The notes: a model not told the origin generated them from the letters alone. DNA of 35,590 nt from Dehalococcoidia bacterium (GCA_009692805.1 SHYM01000005.1:1-35590), one strand, 5' to 3'; shown: positions 7,145 to 16,655, counted from the stretch's first letter. Made by a program: numbers and translations.

Positions 7145-8098
7145 TTTCCCTGTGGGGACTATACGCCTACTCTCGCTAACGACCACCACCACCGCACCAC
7201 TCCCCACACCCAGGCGCGACGCGGCGCTGCCGTTGCGCAGGGCGATCTCGATGCGGCCGCTGCTGCCGACGATGGCCAGCAGGTCGTCGGACGCGTCGGC
7301 GTAGGAGGGGCTGAGGCCGCGGATGGTGGCGGCCCTCACCCCTACCTCTCCCAGTGGGAGAGGAGAAGCGCTACCCTCTCCTTTTGGGAGAGAGCCTGCC
7401 CTGAGCTTGCCGAAGGGGCGCAGGGTGAGGGTGAACACGGGATTGCCGCCGGGGGGAAGGTCTGCGGCACGCAGGTTGGTGATGAGGTTGCCGAAGCGGT
7501 CCACGTGGATGATCTGACCCCGGACGCTGCCGCCGGGCCACCGGTAAGGCGTCGGCAGGCGGTAGGCTAGCAGTTCACTCAGGCGGCGGCCCACCCGAGC
7601 GAGGGGCGTCTCCAGAGAGAGGTAGGCGGCTACGGGCGCGAAGATGTCGCGGCCGTGAAAGGTCGGGCTGACGGGCTGGCGCCAGAACCGCTCCGCAGTC
7701 AGTTCCACGGCCCGCACGCCGCGAGGCAGGGGGACTGGCGCCGGCCCTTCGACAGGCTCAGGGCGAGCGGAAAAGTCCGCCAGGACGTAGCTGAACAGCC
7801 CGTTGTCCGGGCCCACGAAGGTATGGCCCCCCGCCTGCAAGGCGATGGCCCGCCGCGCCGACCCCACTCCGGGGTCCACCACCGCCAGATGGACCGTGCC
7901 CGGCGGGAAGTCGCGGTAGGCGCAGCCCAACAGGTAGGCCCCCTCCCTGAGGTCCTGGGGCGACACGGCGTGGCTCAGGTCCACCAGGGTCGCCTCAGGG
8001 TTGATGCCCAGCATGACCCCCTTCAGGGAGGCGACGTAGGTGTCGTCCAGGCCGAAGTCGGTGAGCAGGGTGATGATGATCGTCGGCGCTCCGCTCAC
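7115..8098 (-). CDS. SAM hydroxide adenosyltransferase family protein (DUF62) carrying repeat-derived insertions
   Basis: IITLLTDFGLDDTYVASLKGVMLGINPEATLVDLSHAVSPQDLREGAYLL, GTVHLAVVDPGVGSARR, FVGPDNGLF, GRDIFAPVAAYLS, HVDRFGNLITNL. Confidence 0.92.
   Translation of the reverse strand: MSGAPTIIITLLTDFGLDDTYVASLKGVMLGINPEATLVDLSHAVSPQDLREGAYLLGCAYRDFPPGTVHLAVVDPGVGSARRAIALQAGGHTFVGPDNGLFSYVLADFSARPEPVEGPAPVPLPRGVRAVELTAERFWRQPVSPTFHGRDIFAPVAAYLSLETPLARVGRRLSELLAYRLPTPYRWPGGSVRGQIIHVDRFGNLITNLRAADLPPGGNPVFTLTLRPFGKLRAGSLPKGEGSASPLPLGEVGVRAATIRGLSPSYADASDDLLAIVGSSGRIEIALRNGSAASRLGVGSGAVVVVVSESRRIVPTGKSSQADQVPP
7332..7430. repeat. Palindromic repeat block inserted in frame inside the DUF62 gene
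   Basis: cctacctctcccagtgggagagg, ctctccttttgggagag and ccctgagcttgccgaagggg; encodes RPFGKLRAGSLPKGEGSASPLPLGEVGVRAA. Confidence 0.7.
7745..7765. repeat. cccttcgacaggctcagggcg repeat inside the DUF62 gene
   Basis: Encodes RPEPVEG in the - strand protein; related to 33771..33793 and 7399..7418. Confidence 0.7.
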
Positions 8099-8130
8099 CT
8101 GACGAGGTATCTGGTGCCGAGGGGAGCGTG

Positions 8131-9078
8131 CTATAGCCTGCGCAGCTTCCGCAGGCTCTTCATCTCGCGGGGCGGGCTCAGGTTCCGGCCCCGGATAGTG
8201 AAGGAGACCTCACCTACGTAGATGTCCCCGCGGGAGTCCACGGCTATGCCGTGGGGCGCGATGAACTTCCCTGGCTCCTCGCCCTCCTCGGGATGGCCGA
8301 AGCGCGCCAGCAGTTGCCCCTTGCGGTCCAGGATGCTGACCCTGTGGCCCAGCCCCGGCGCGTCGTCGACGCCGGGCATGCCGTTGAGCTCGCCGATGTA
8401 GATGTTGCCATCGGGCCCCATGGTCATGCCATCGGGGCGATGGATGTTGTTCCACATGGTGAGGAACTTACCCTCGGCGTCAAACACCTGCACGCGGTGG
8501 TTCTCGCGGTCGGCGATGTAGACCTTGTCGTCGGCGTCCACCACGACGTTGTGGGGGCGGATGAACTGTCCCGGGTCTACGCCGGGCTCGCCCCAGGACA
8601 GCAGGTGCCGGCCTTCGGCGGTGAACTTGTGCACGCGGGAGTTCCCGTAGCCATCGGAGATGTAGATGGCCCCTGTGCGGGGCGAGACGGCCGCGAAGGT
8701 GGGACGGTTGAAGGGCTTGCCTCCCCACTTGGGCGCCGGCTTCCCGGACGTGCCGATGGTCATGAGGAGCTTGCCCTCGGGGGTGAACTTGGTGACCGTG
8801 TGGATGCCGTCGTCGGCGCAGTACACCGCGTCATCGGGGCCGATGAAGATGCCGTGGGTCCGTTCGCCGAAGATCCCCTGGCCAAAGGAACGCAGGAAGT
8901 TACCATCGCGGTCGAAGACCATCACCGGATGCGCGGCATTCCTGGTGAAGGCGTAGAGGTGGTCCTTAGAGTTGACGGCCACCCCTGGCGTCTCCTGCAG
9001 ATGTACGCCCGTGGGCAGCTTCTCCCAGTGGTCCAGGGCCTCGTAGGTGAATTTGCCGCTCCCCAGTCTAACGCTCAT
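8131..9078 (-). CDS. NHL-repeat / six-bladed beta-propeller protein
   Basis: Repeated 'G.F...FG..G...G.F..PHGIAVDS.GDIYVGE' and 'FIRPHNVVVDADDKVYIADRENHRVQVFDAEGKFL' blades; SD aaggagaa upstream. Confidence 0.9.
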   Translation of the reverse strand: MSVRLGSGKFTYEALDHWEKLPTGVHLQETPGVAVNSKDHLYAFTRNAAHPVMVFDRDGNFLRSFGQGIFGERTHGIFIGPDDAVYCADDGIHTVTKFTPEGKLLMTIGTSGKPAPKWGGKPFNRPTFAAVSPRTGAIYISDGYGNSRVHKFTAEGRHLLSWGEPGVDPGQFIRPHNVVVDADDKVYIADRENHRVQVFDAEGKFLTMWNNIHRPDGMTMGPDGNIYIGELNGMPGVDDAPGLGHRVSILDRKGQLLARFGHPEEGEEPGKFIAPHGIAVDSRGDIYVGEVSFTIRGRNLSPPREMKSLRKLRRL

Positions 9079-9092
9079 AGCCCTTCTCCTTG

Positions 9093-9175
9093 TAGCATCC
9101 CGTCCCTGTAGTTCGTTGCCAAAGCACCCAGGTTTGCAGCACGGCGCGCTAGTGAATGCAGATATCTCACCCCCT
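9093..9175. repeat. Upstream repeat family R2, copy A
   Basis: atcccgtccctg...cagcacggcgcgctagtgaatgcagatatctcacccc; near-identical blocks at 26252..26310. Confidence 0.7.
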
Positions 9176-9244
9176 GGGGGGCAGCACCAAACCCCTGTCT
9201 GGGGCTGTCGGGACCTGCGCTCCCTTTATTGTCGGCAGGATCCC

Positions 9245-9466
9245 TCAGCGGCCGAGGCGGGCCATCGCCAGGCTGAGGCCGACGAAGATCACTACCAGGG
9301 CGACGGTGCCCTGGAATAGGGTCTTCTCCAGCCCCCGCTTGGTTTTGAAGACGGATGTCTGCTGCCCGAAGATGCCGCTCAGACCCTGGCCCTTGGCCTG
9401 CAGCAGGATGGTGCCGATGAGGGCGGTCGCGATGATTATCTGGATGATGGCGAGGGCGCTTTTCAC
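9245..9466 (-). CDS. secG: Preprotein translocase subunit SecG
   Basis: [69 protein letters not shown] start overlaps gatB stop by 4 nt. Confidence 0.93.
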   Translation of the reverse strand: MKSALAIIQIIIATALIGTILLQAKGQGLSGIFGQQTSVFKTKRGLEKTLFQGTVALVVIFVGLSLAMARLGR

Positions 9467-10944
9467 TGCACACTTTCCTTTGCCAGCCGCTCTCGCAGGA
9501 GCTGCTGGACCACGGTGGGGTTAGCCCGACCCTTGGTAGCCCGCATGACCTGGCCCGTCAGGAAACCCAGGGCTGTATCCTTGCCTGCGGCGTAGTCCGC
9601 CACGGCCTTGGCGTTGGCGGCGATGGTCTGCTGGACGAGGCTCCCTAGCTCGTCGGCGCCGCTGATCTGGGCCAGGCCCTTCTCTTGCATGATCTCGCGG
9701 GGGGCGCGGCCGCTGCGGAACATGGCCTCGAAGATCTCCTTGGCGGCGGTCTGATTGATCCCGCCGGCCTCCAGCAGGTCGAGGAGCTCTGCCAGGCCTG
9801 CGGGCGTTATCTTGACCTCGGACACGTCGGTCCCCGTGACGTTGAGCAGCCGCGACAGCTCGCCCAGCAGCCAGTTGGCCGCGGCTTTGTAGCGTTTGGA
9901 GTCGGCGCCGGCTACGCAGCGCTCGTAGAGGTCGGCCAGGGCTCGGGAGGCCGTCAGCAGGCCAGCGTCGTAGGGCGGCAAGCTGTACTGGCGCATAAAG
10001 CGCTCGCGGCGCGCGTCAGGCAGCTCCGGCAGCCGCCGGCGTAGGGCCTCTATCCACTCCGGCGTGAACGCCATGGGAGGCAGGTCCGGTTCGGGGAAGT
10101 AGCGGTAGTCGTGGGCCTGCTCCTTGGAGCGGTGCGCCACCGTTTCGCCCCGTTCCTCCACCCAGCCCCTGGTCTCCTGGACGACACGCCCGCCTTCCTG
10201 GACCGCCTGCCGCTGGCGCTGGGCCTCGAACTCCAGGGCCCGGTAGACCGAGCGCAGGGAGTTCATGTTCTTGACCTCAACCCTGGACATCAGGGTGGGG
10301 GAGCCCCGCGGCCGGATCGAGATATTAGCGTCGCAGCGGAAGTTGCCCTTCTCCATGTCCGCCTGGGAGACGCCCAGATAGCGCAGGATGGACTGCAGCT
10401 TGATCAGGTACTGGCGCGCCTCCTCCGGCGAGCGCAGGTCCGGCTCCCCTACGATCTCCATGAGGGGGACCCCGGAGCGGTTCACGTCCACCAGGGAATA
10501 GGCCTCGCCCGACACCGGGTCGCGCCGATGGAAGAGCTTGGCGACGTCCTCCTCGAGGTGGATGCGGGTGAGGGCAGCCCTCTTCGTCTGGCCGTCCACA
10601 TCTATGGCCAGCCACCCCTGGGCACAGATGGGAGCGTCGTACTGGCTGATCTGGTAGCCCTTCATCAGGTCGGGGTAGGGGTAGTTCTTGCGGTCGAACT
10701 TGGACCGCTCCGCGATGGTGCTGTGAAGGGCCAGGCCCGTCATGGCCACGTACTCCAGAGCCTGCTGGTTGATGACGGGGAGGGCGCCGGGGAGCCCCAG
10801 GCAAACTGGGCAGACCAGGGTGTTGGGCGGCGCGCCGTAGTAGTCCACGCTGCAAGGGCAGAACATCTTCGACTTGGTGGTGAGCTGGGCGTGGACCTCC
10901 AGGCCGATGATGGTCTCGAAATCAGTGGTGGCGGGCGCGCTCAT
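9463..10944 (-). CDS. gatB: Aspartyl/glutamyl-tRNA(Asn/Gln) amidotransferase subunit B
   Basis: [23 protein letters not shown]...[57 protein letters not shown]. Confidence 0.97.
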   Translation of the reverse strand: MSAPATTDFETIIGLEVHAQLTTKSKMFCPCSVDYYGAPPNTLVCPVCLGLPGALPVINQQALEYVAMTGLALHSTIAERSKFDRKNYPYPDLMKGYQISQYDAPICAQGWLAIDVDGQTKRAALTRIHLEEDVAKLFHRRDPVSGEAYSLVDVNRSGVPLMEIVGEPDLRSPEEARQYLIKLQSILRYLGVSQADMEKGNFRCDANISIRPRGSPTLMSRVEVKNMNSLRSVYRALEFEAQRQRQAVQEGGRVVQETRGWVEERGETVAHRSKEQAHDYRYFPEPDLPPMAFTPEWIEALRRRLPELPDARRERFMRQYSLPPYDAGLLTASRALADLYERCVAGADSKRYKAAANWLLGELSRLLNVTGTDVSEVKITPAGLAELLDLLEAGGINQTAAKEIFEAMFRSGRAPREIMQEKGLAQISGADELGSLVQQTIAANAKAVADYAAGKDTALGFLTGQVMRATKGRANPTVVQQLLRERLAKESVQ

Positions 10945-10954
10945 GGCGTGACCC

Positions 10955-10960
10955 AGTATA
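10955..10960 (-). promoter_or_regulatory. Putative -10 box of gatB (TATACT, 10 nt from ATG)
   Basis: Minus strand: tctgcTATACTgggtcacgccATG. Confidence 0.5.
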
Positions 10961-11049
10961 GCAGACGCTGCCCCTGGCCTGCCTCCTCCTGGCGCCCCGG
11001 GGAACCACCGCCCCCCGCCAGAACAGGCACCGTTGCGCGGGGAATTACA

Positions 11050-11520
11050 ATGGCCTTGGGGGTGGCCATGCCAGAGGTCGATTTCGACCGCACCGTCATC
11101 GGGGTGGAGTACCCTGTCATCGAGGCCTTGCCGGTGACGGCGCAGTTGATGATTGATTTCGCCCGGGTCTTGGGGGAGGACCCCATCTACTGGGACGAAG
11201 AGGCTGCCAGGAGAGGGCGCTACGGCGGCCTGGTGGCCGTCCCTACCTTCTGCACCCTGTTCAACTTTCGCTTCGTCTCCGGCGGGGGCCCAGATTTGAA
11301 GTTCCCCTACGGCACCCAGACCTTGGAGGGGGGCCAGTCCGTGGAGAACTACGTCCCCATCCGCCCGGGCGACACCCTAAGGGCGACCACCAAGATCAAG
11401 GATGTCTTCGCCAAGACGGGGAGGGCAGGGACCATGCTTTTCATCATGCACGAGGATTCCTTTTATAATCAGCGGGGTGAGAAGGTCTCCACCGTCATTA
11501 GGACACTTATCCGTCGCTAG
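11050..11520 (+). CDS. MaoC family / FAS1-like dehydratase domain protein
   Basis: [56 protein letters not shown]...[35 protein letters not shown] 11050 or 11068. Confidence 0.88.
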   Translation: MALGVAMPEVDFDRTVIGVEYPVIEALPVTAQLMIDFARVLGEDPIYWDEEAARRGRYGGLVAVPTFCTLFNFRFVSGGGPDLKFPYGTQTLEGGQSVENYVPIRPGDTLRATTKIKDVFAKTGRAGTMLFIMHEDSFYNQRGEKVSTVIRTLIRR

Positions 11521-11529
11521 GGGTGAGCC

Positions 11530-11970
11530 GTGGGCAAGACCCTGTTTTTTGAAGACGTCAACCTGGGCGATGCCCTGCCGAGCCTCGTCCGGCAGGCCTC
11601 GAACGACACCGTCAAGGCCTTCGTCAAGGTGTGGACGCCGGACCGCGGCGGCAGCCGCTTCACCGACGAGGGGCAAGCCAAGCGCGATGGCTTCCCTGGG
11701 CCCATCGTGCCTGGCATCCTCAGCATGTCGTACCTGTCCCAGGTGGTGCTGACCTGGGCTGATAACATCGAGCTGGAGAAGCTCGACGTCATCTACCGGG
11801 GGCTTATCCTCCACGGCGAGCGGCTCACCTGCAGGGGCGTGGTCACGGACAAAGGACTGGACGGCGGGCGACCCCTGGTGCACGTCGATCTATTCATGGA
11901 GCGGGACGGCGGCGAGCGCCCCTTGACCGGCAGCGCAAGGGTGCTGGTCCCCCAGCGGCTGGCCCATTGA
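11530..11970 (+). CDS. MaoC-like dehydratase domain protein (partner subunit)
   Basis: LFFEDVNLGDALPSLVRQASNDTVKAFVKVWTP...DGFPGPIVPGILSMSYLSQVVLTWADNIELEKLDVIYRGLILHGERLTCRGVVTDK, hot-dog fold arrangement. Confidence 0.85.
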   Translation: MGKTLFFEDVNLGDALPSLVRQASNDTVKAFVKVWTPDRGGSRFTDEGQAKRDGFPGPIVPGILSMSYLSQVVLTWADNIELEKLDVIYRGLILHGERLTCRGVVTDKGLDGGRPLVHVDLFMERDGGERPLTGSARVLVPQRLAH

Positions 11971-11990
11971 TTGGACGCCCGTAGTCCCGC
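11935..11990. repeat. Short duplicated segment R3, copy A (overlaps 3' end of MaoC gene)
   Basis: gcaagggtgctggtcccccagcggctggcccattgattggacgcccgtagtcccgc, similar to 13485..13540. Confidence 0.5.
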
Positions 11991-12051
11991 AAGGGCCCCC
12001 ACTATCACGTAACTGGCGCCCTGGCCCTGGCAAGCGCCCTGGAGGGAGAGG

Positions 12052-12516
12052 ATGGCAGAGGAAGAGTTCAAGCTGGAGTACGATCGCAGCGTGGTGGGCG
12101 TGGAATACGAGCTGGGTACTGTAACCATCACCCAGGAGCTCCTGGTCAGCTACGCCCAGTCCGTGGGAGAGCCCAACCCCATCTACTGGGACCCCGAGGC
12201 GGCCAGGAGAGGGCCCCACGGGGGCCTGGTCGCCCTCCCGACGCTCTGCTCCATCTACAGCTTCAACGCCATGAATGCTACGGGGCCAGACCTCAAAATG
12301 AACTTTGGGACCACGGGGATGGACGCGGGCGCGGCGGTGGAGACATTTTTGCCCATCCGCCCTGGGGACGTGCTGCGCGTGACCACCAAGGTGAAGGATG
12401 TCTATGCCAAGACCGGGCGCAGCGGCCCCATGGTGTTCACGATCAACGAGGAGACCTTCTACGACCAGCAGGGGCGCAAGGTGGCCGCGGTGACCCGCTC
12501 GGGCGTGCGCCGGTAG
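12052..12516 (+). CDS. MaoC family / FAS1-like dehydratase domain protein, paralogue of 11050..11520
   Basis: VVGVEYELGTVTITQELLVSYAQSVGEPNPIYWDPEAARRGPHGGLVALPTLCSIYSF...FLPIRPGDVLRVTTKVKDVYAKTGRSGPMVF. Confidence 0.88.
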   Translation: MAEEEFKLEYDRSVVGVEYELGTVTITQELLVSYAQSVGEPNPIYWDPEAARRGPHGGLVALPTLCSIYSFNAMNATGPDLKMNFGTTGMDAGAAVETFLPIRPGDVLRVTTKVKDVYAKTGRSGPMVFTINEETFYDQQGRKVAAVTRSGVRR

Positions 12517-12526
12517 CCTGGTCCCA

Positions 12527-13471
12527 TCAACTCTCGTTCTCGGTGGGCGGGAAGAGCAGCAGGGGTTCCTGGTCCTCGACCAGCTCTGCCAGAGCCTCCT
12601 TGGCGGCCTCGCTAAGGCGCTCGTCCTCGTGGCGTAGCGCCCCTTGCAAGGCTGCCTTGGCCTCGGGCCCGCCGATCTGGCCCAGCGCCTGGATGGCGCC
12701 CAGCTGCACCTGGAAGTCCTCGTCGTCCAGGGCGCGCGTCAGGGGCTCCACGGCCTCCTCCAGGGCCATCTCGCCCAGGGCGGTGGACGCCTCGTAGCGG
12801 AACTCGGGGTTGGCGCTCTCCAGCTCTTCGAGGAGGAGGGGGCCCCATTCGGGGTCCAGGTTACGGCCCATGGCGTGGAGGGCGCTGGCCTTCTCCTTCT
12901 CCTCGCCCTCGTAGTAGGCCTGGCGAATCAGGGACTTCACCTCGGCGCCAGCGATGGCGGCCACGGACTCCAGGGCCCGGCGGCGGACCTCCAGGGGTTC
13001 TTTGGTGCTGCGCGCGGCGGCCAGCAGCGCCCCTGCCAGCTGCTCCGCTCGTGCGGGCCGCAGCTCGCCCAGCGCCGCCATCAAGGCGAAGGTGCCCAGC
13101 GCTTGTGCCGCTGCCGCCCGCACCTCTTCCTCGGGGTCCTGGGACAGCAGGCGGAGCAGGAGTTCCAGGGTGCCCCGCTCCCGGTTGTCCGTCAGCCCCT
13201 CGATGGCCCCCAAGCGGATGTCCTTGTCGGCGTCCCCCAGGGCTAGCAGAAAGATGGGGTCGAAGATAAGCTCGGGGCTATCCTCCGCCAGCTCCTCGAG
13301 CCGCTGGAGCAGGTCGCGACGCTGCTCGACGGCCAGCCCCTCCCAGGTGCTGCGAAAGAGCAGCAGGTCGGGCCCTGCCAGCCCGGAAAGCTGGGCGATG
13401 CGCGAAGCCGGCGTACGCTTCTTGGCGTCCCTCAGCTCGGCGAGGAGGTCCGGCAACGGCATCGGTGGCAC
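12527..13471 (-). CDS. HEAT-repeat protein
   Basis: Serial helical repeats: 'DKDIRLGAIEGLTDNRERGTLELLLRLLSQDPEEEVRAAAAQALG', 'EFRYEASTALGEMALEEAVEPLTRALDDEDFQVQLGAIQALGQIGGPEAKAAL'. Confidence 0.9.
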   Translation of the reverse strand: MPPMPLPDLLAELRDAKKRTPASRIAQLSGLAGPDLLLFRSTWEGLAVEQRRDLLQRLEELAEDSPELIFDPIFLLALGDADKDIRLGAIEGLTDNRERGTLELLLRLLSQDPEEEVRAAAAQALGTFALMAALGELRPARAEQLAGALLAAARSTKEPLEVRRRALESVAAIAGAEVKSLIRQAYYEGEEKEKASALHAMGRNLDPEWGPLLLEELESANPEFRYEASTALGEMALEEAVEPLTRALDDEDFQVQLGAIQALGQIGGPEAKAALQGALRHEDERLSEAAKEALAELVEDQEPLLLFPPTENES

Positions 13472-13484
13472 GCCTTCCTTGAAT

Positions 13485-13540
13485 GCAAGGGTGCTGGTTC
13501 CCCAACGGCCCGGCCCGGTGATGGACCCCAGTAGTCCTGC
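13485..13540. repeat. Short duplicated segment R3, copy B
   Basis: gcaagggtgctggttccccaacggcccggcccggtgatggaccccagtagtcctgc. Confidence 0.5.
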
Positions 13541-13578
13541 GCCTCCAGTCTAGCAGGATGCTGCAAAGGTCCCTCGAA

Positions 13579-13686
13579 CCATCCCCCCCGACCCCCTTCC
13601 TGTCCGGGAAGGGGGAGTTTGAAAGAGATTGAAGGGGGACACCCCCTTCAACCCCCGGCGGAGGGCTGGCTGCCCTCTGCACTCCC
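13579..13686 (+). repeat. Dispersed intergenic repeat family R1, copy B
   Basis: ccatcccccccgacccccttcctgtccgggaagggggag...gggggacacccccttcaacccccggcggag...ctctgcactccc. Confidence 0.7.
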
Positions 13687-13782
13687 GTTAAAACTGGCTG
13701 ACTTCTCGTGCAAGGCGCTCCGAGGTGAGGACACCTGACGCCAGAAGCGCAGCCGGTGGCCGCGCGCGGCCTGCTAGCCCTG

Positions 13783-15111
13783 CTAACCCTTGCTGGCGAT
13801 GCTGACCTTGGGGGCGTACAGGTGGGGGACGCATAGCCCGCCGCCTACCCATTGCGCCTCCTTGCCGATCCCGGCCAGCGCCTCCAGCACCCGGTAGACG
13901 TTCCCGGAGATCATGGTGTCCTTCACGCGGCCCACGATCCTGCCGTTCTGGACGCGGAAGCCCAGGAGCACGTTGCCGGAGAAGTCGCCACCCAGCATGT
14001 TCCCCTGCCCCGCCCCGATGAGCTGCTCCACCACCAGGCCGTCCTTGATATCAGCTACCATCTCCTCGAAGGTCGCTTCGCCGGTGGAGAAGACCAGGGT
14101 GCTGGTGGAGGGCGCCGGCAGAGAGCCCACTCCGCGGGAGGCCGAGCCGGTGCTCTGGGTCCCGGCCTGTCCCGCCGTCTGCAGGTCGTAGAGGAATGTC
14201 CCCACCACGCCGTGGTCGACCAGGGCCAGCCGCCGCGTCGGCACCCCCTCCCCATCGAAAGGCCGGGCGCCGGGCCGCCAGGCCAGGTGGGGCTCATCCG
14301 AGATCGAAAGGCGCGCGTCGAAGACCCGTTGCCCCAGCTTCTTGCCCAGGGGGGAGACACCCTGTAGGACGGTCTTGCCGCTGAAGGCGCCGAAGAGTGG
14401 GCCCAGGAGCGTCCCCGCTACCCCGTGGGGGGTGAAGATGACCGGCAGCTCGCCCGTGGGGGCGGGGACCAGCTCCCGCGCCAGCTCCAGCTGTTCCAGG
14501 GTCCGTCGCACCACCTTGGAAGTGTCCTTGTCCGCCCGGCAGGAGCTGGTGCTATCCCCCACGAAGAGCATATCGGTGCCCCGGATAAGGGTGCCTTCCA
14601 GCCCCAGCGCCAGGTAGCTCTTGCGGTACTCCACGTCGAGCCCCGCGGAGTTCAGGATGCGCACCCGTGTGACGCCCTTGGAAACACCCCCGTCGCACTG
14701 GACCTCGGGCCAATCCCGCCGGATCTGGTCTATGGCCCCTTGGCCCAGCTCCACCATCTCCTCCACTGTTACCCGTTCCACGGCGGGGTCGTACACCTCC
14801 ACCGTCTGCGGCTTCGCCGGCCCCGGCAGGTGGAACCTGGCCTCGGCGCCAAAGGGCGCCGTCTCCAGGGCGCTCTCCAGCAGGGAAGAGAAGCCTCCCG
14901 AGCGATAGGTGGCAGCGAAGCCTAGGCGTCCCTTCACGATCAGGCGCAGGGAGGCCCCGGTGCTCTCCTCGCTTTCCAGCATTTTGAGGCGGTTGGCCTC
15001 GAATTTCACCGGTGTGTCTTCGCTGGAGGCGTAGAATATCTCGGCCTCGTCGGCCACCTTCATTGCCCTTTTCAACAGGGCTTGGAGTTGCTCGCTAACA
15101 GATGCAGGCAT
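13783..15111 (-). CDS. TldD/PmbA family protease-like protein
   Basis: PVKFEANRLKMLESEESTGASLRLIVKGRLGFAATYR...LPVIFTPHGVAGTLLGPLFGAFSGKTVLQGVSPL...GVPTRRLALVDHGVVGTFLYDLQTA...MLGGDFSGNVLLGFRVQNGRIVGRVKDTMISGNVYRVL. Confidence 0.93.
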   Translation of the reverse strand: MPASVSEQLQALLKRAMKVADEAEIFYASSEDTPVKFEANRLKMLESEESTGASLRLIVKGRLGFAATYRSGGFSSLLESALETAPFGAEARFHLPGPAKPQTVEVYDPAVERVTVEEMVELGQGAIDQIRRDWPEVQCDGGVSKGVTRVRILNSAGLDVEYRKSYLALGLEGTLIRGTDMLFVGDSTSSCRADKDTSKVVRRTLEQLELARELVPAPTGELPVIFTPHGVAGTLLGPLFGAFSGKTVLQGVSPLGKKLGQRVFDARLSISDEPHLAWRPGARPFDGEGVPTRRLALVDHGVVGTFLYDLQTAGQAGTQSTGSASRGVGSLPAPSTSTLVFSTGEATFEEMVADIKDGLVVEQLIGAGQGNMLGGDFSGNVLLGFRVQNGRIVGRVKDTMISGNVYRVLEALAGIGKEAQWVGGGLCVPHLYAPKVSIASKG

Positions 15112-15152
15112 CGTCTACCCTCGATTCTTTCCGCAGCGCCGCAGTCAAGATG

Positions 15153-16343
15153 TTACACCGTCCGCAGGCGGGGCTGGAAGGCCAGCGCCCAGAGCGCCAT
15201 GAGCACCACCAGGGAGCCCCCGATGGTCACGGCCAGGGGCGCGCCGAAGAAATTAGCTATCGTCCCCGATTGCATACCGCCCAAGGGCATCAGGCTCCAG
15301 GTCAGAGAATACACCCCCATCACGCGCCCCCGTAGCTGGTCGGGCACCGCCGCCTGCAGGACGGTGTTGATCGTGATCATGTAGAGGGAGGAGGCGGCGC
15401 CCATCAGGCCCAGCAGCGGCAGGGAGAGCCAGAACCACGGCGACTGCGAAAAGGCAATGAGCAGCAGGCCGAAGACCGCCGCCGCGACCCCCACCAGCAG
15501 GCCCTTGCGGCGGACCCCTCCCAGGGTGGAGACGATGATGGTGCCGGTCAGGGCGCCGATGCCCGAGGCGCTCAGCAGGTACCCCAGGCCCTGAGAGCCG
15601 ACGCCCAGCACGTCCTTGGCGAAGACCGGCATCAGGATCACGTAGGACATGCCGAAGAGGCTGTTGAAGAAGGTCATGCCGATGAGCAACAGGAAGAGCC
15701 GGTTCCCCCGGATATAGCCCAAGCCCTCTTTCAGGTCGCCCAGCATGCCGCCGCGGCTTGCCGCCGTGGCCTGCCCGCCCAGGCGCAGGCTAGAGAGCGC
15801 GGCGACCATGACCAGGAAGCCTACGGAGGTCACGTAGAAGCAGGCCGCTGTACCCACGAAGGCCAGGAGCAGCCCCGCCACCGTGGGGCCGATGATGCGG
15901 CTGCTCTGCCATACGGCCGACCCCAGGGCGATGGCGTTCATCAGTTGCGGCCGCTCCACCAGATGGGGTATCAGCGCTTGGCGGCTGGGCTGGTCGAAGG
16001 CCTGGAGGGAGCCGAACAGGAACGCTATCAAGAGCAGGTGCCAGAGCTGGACCACATCGAAGAACACGAGGCTGGCGATAGCGAAGGAGCAGAGGAAAGC
16101 GCCCAGCTGGGTGAAGATCAGGAGGCGCCGTCGGTCTACCCGGTCGGCGATCACCCCTCCCAGCAGCGAGAGGCTAATGGTCGCCACCGCCTGGCTCATG
16201 CTCACCAGCCCCAGGTATAGAGGTGAGTGGGTGCGCTCCAGCACCAGCCAGCCCAGGGCCACAGCCTGGATCTGCCAGCCGATGATAGAGGTGAGGAACC
16301 CGGCCCAGTAGTTGCGATAGTTACGGGAGCGGAACGCCCCCAT
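15153..16343 (-). CDS. MFS transporter (EntS-like)
   Basis: RNYRNYWAGFLTSIIGWQIQAVALGWLVLERTHSPLYLGLVSMSQAVATISLSLLGGVIADRVDRRRLLIFTQ..., about 12 hydrophobic segments. Confidence 0.92.
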   Translation of the reverse strand: MGAFRSRNYRNYWAGFLTSIIGWQIQAVALGWLVLERTHSPLYLGLVSMSQAVATISLSLLGGVIADRVDRRRLLIFTQLGAFLCSFAIASLVFFDVVQLWHLLLIAFLFGSLQAFDQPSRQALIPHLVERPQLMNAIALGSAVWQSSRIIGPTVAGLLLAFVGTAACFYVTSVGFLVMVAALSSLRLGGQATAASRGGMLGDLKEGLGYIRGNRLFLLLIGMTFFNSLFGMSYVILMPVFAKDVLGVGSQGLGYLLSASGIGALTGTIIVSTLGGVRRKGLLVGVAAAVFGLLLIAFSQSPWFWLSLPLLGLMGAASSLYMITINTVLQAAVPDQLRGRVMGVYSLTWSLMPLGGMQSGTIANFFGAPLAVTIGGSLVVLMALWALAFQPRLRTV

Positions 16344-16655
16344 GACCTGGAGCTTGGGAGCGGCGCGGGCGACTAGGTTGGCGATCTGGACGGCGATGGC
16401 GACCTTCTTCCAGGCTTGCTGCGGGCTTCTAGGCTTGCGCGGGACCGGCGCTAGCGCAGTTCTACGGGGCGAGGGACCATGATATCTGGCATCATAGCGC
16501 CTGCCGCGAAGGTGTCAATTTGGGCTTCCGTTGACAGGCGACCTCCAGACGGCAATACTCTCTTGAGCAGGGACTTTCGATCACTCTGGCTCTAGTGCCT
16601 TCTCTCGCCGACGGGGGAGGGTTAAGATGGGAGCGTCCCCCCCAAGGAGGGCGTC

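Noticed and set aside
8251-9111. 286-aa plus-strand ORF over the NHL gene
   Set aside because: Antisense shadow of the NHL propeller; its Val/Gly/Asp repeats only mirror the blade repeats.
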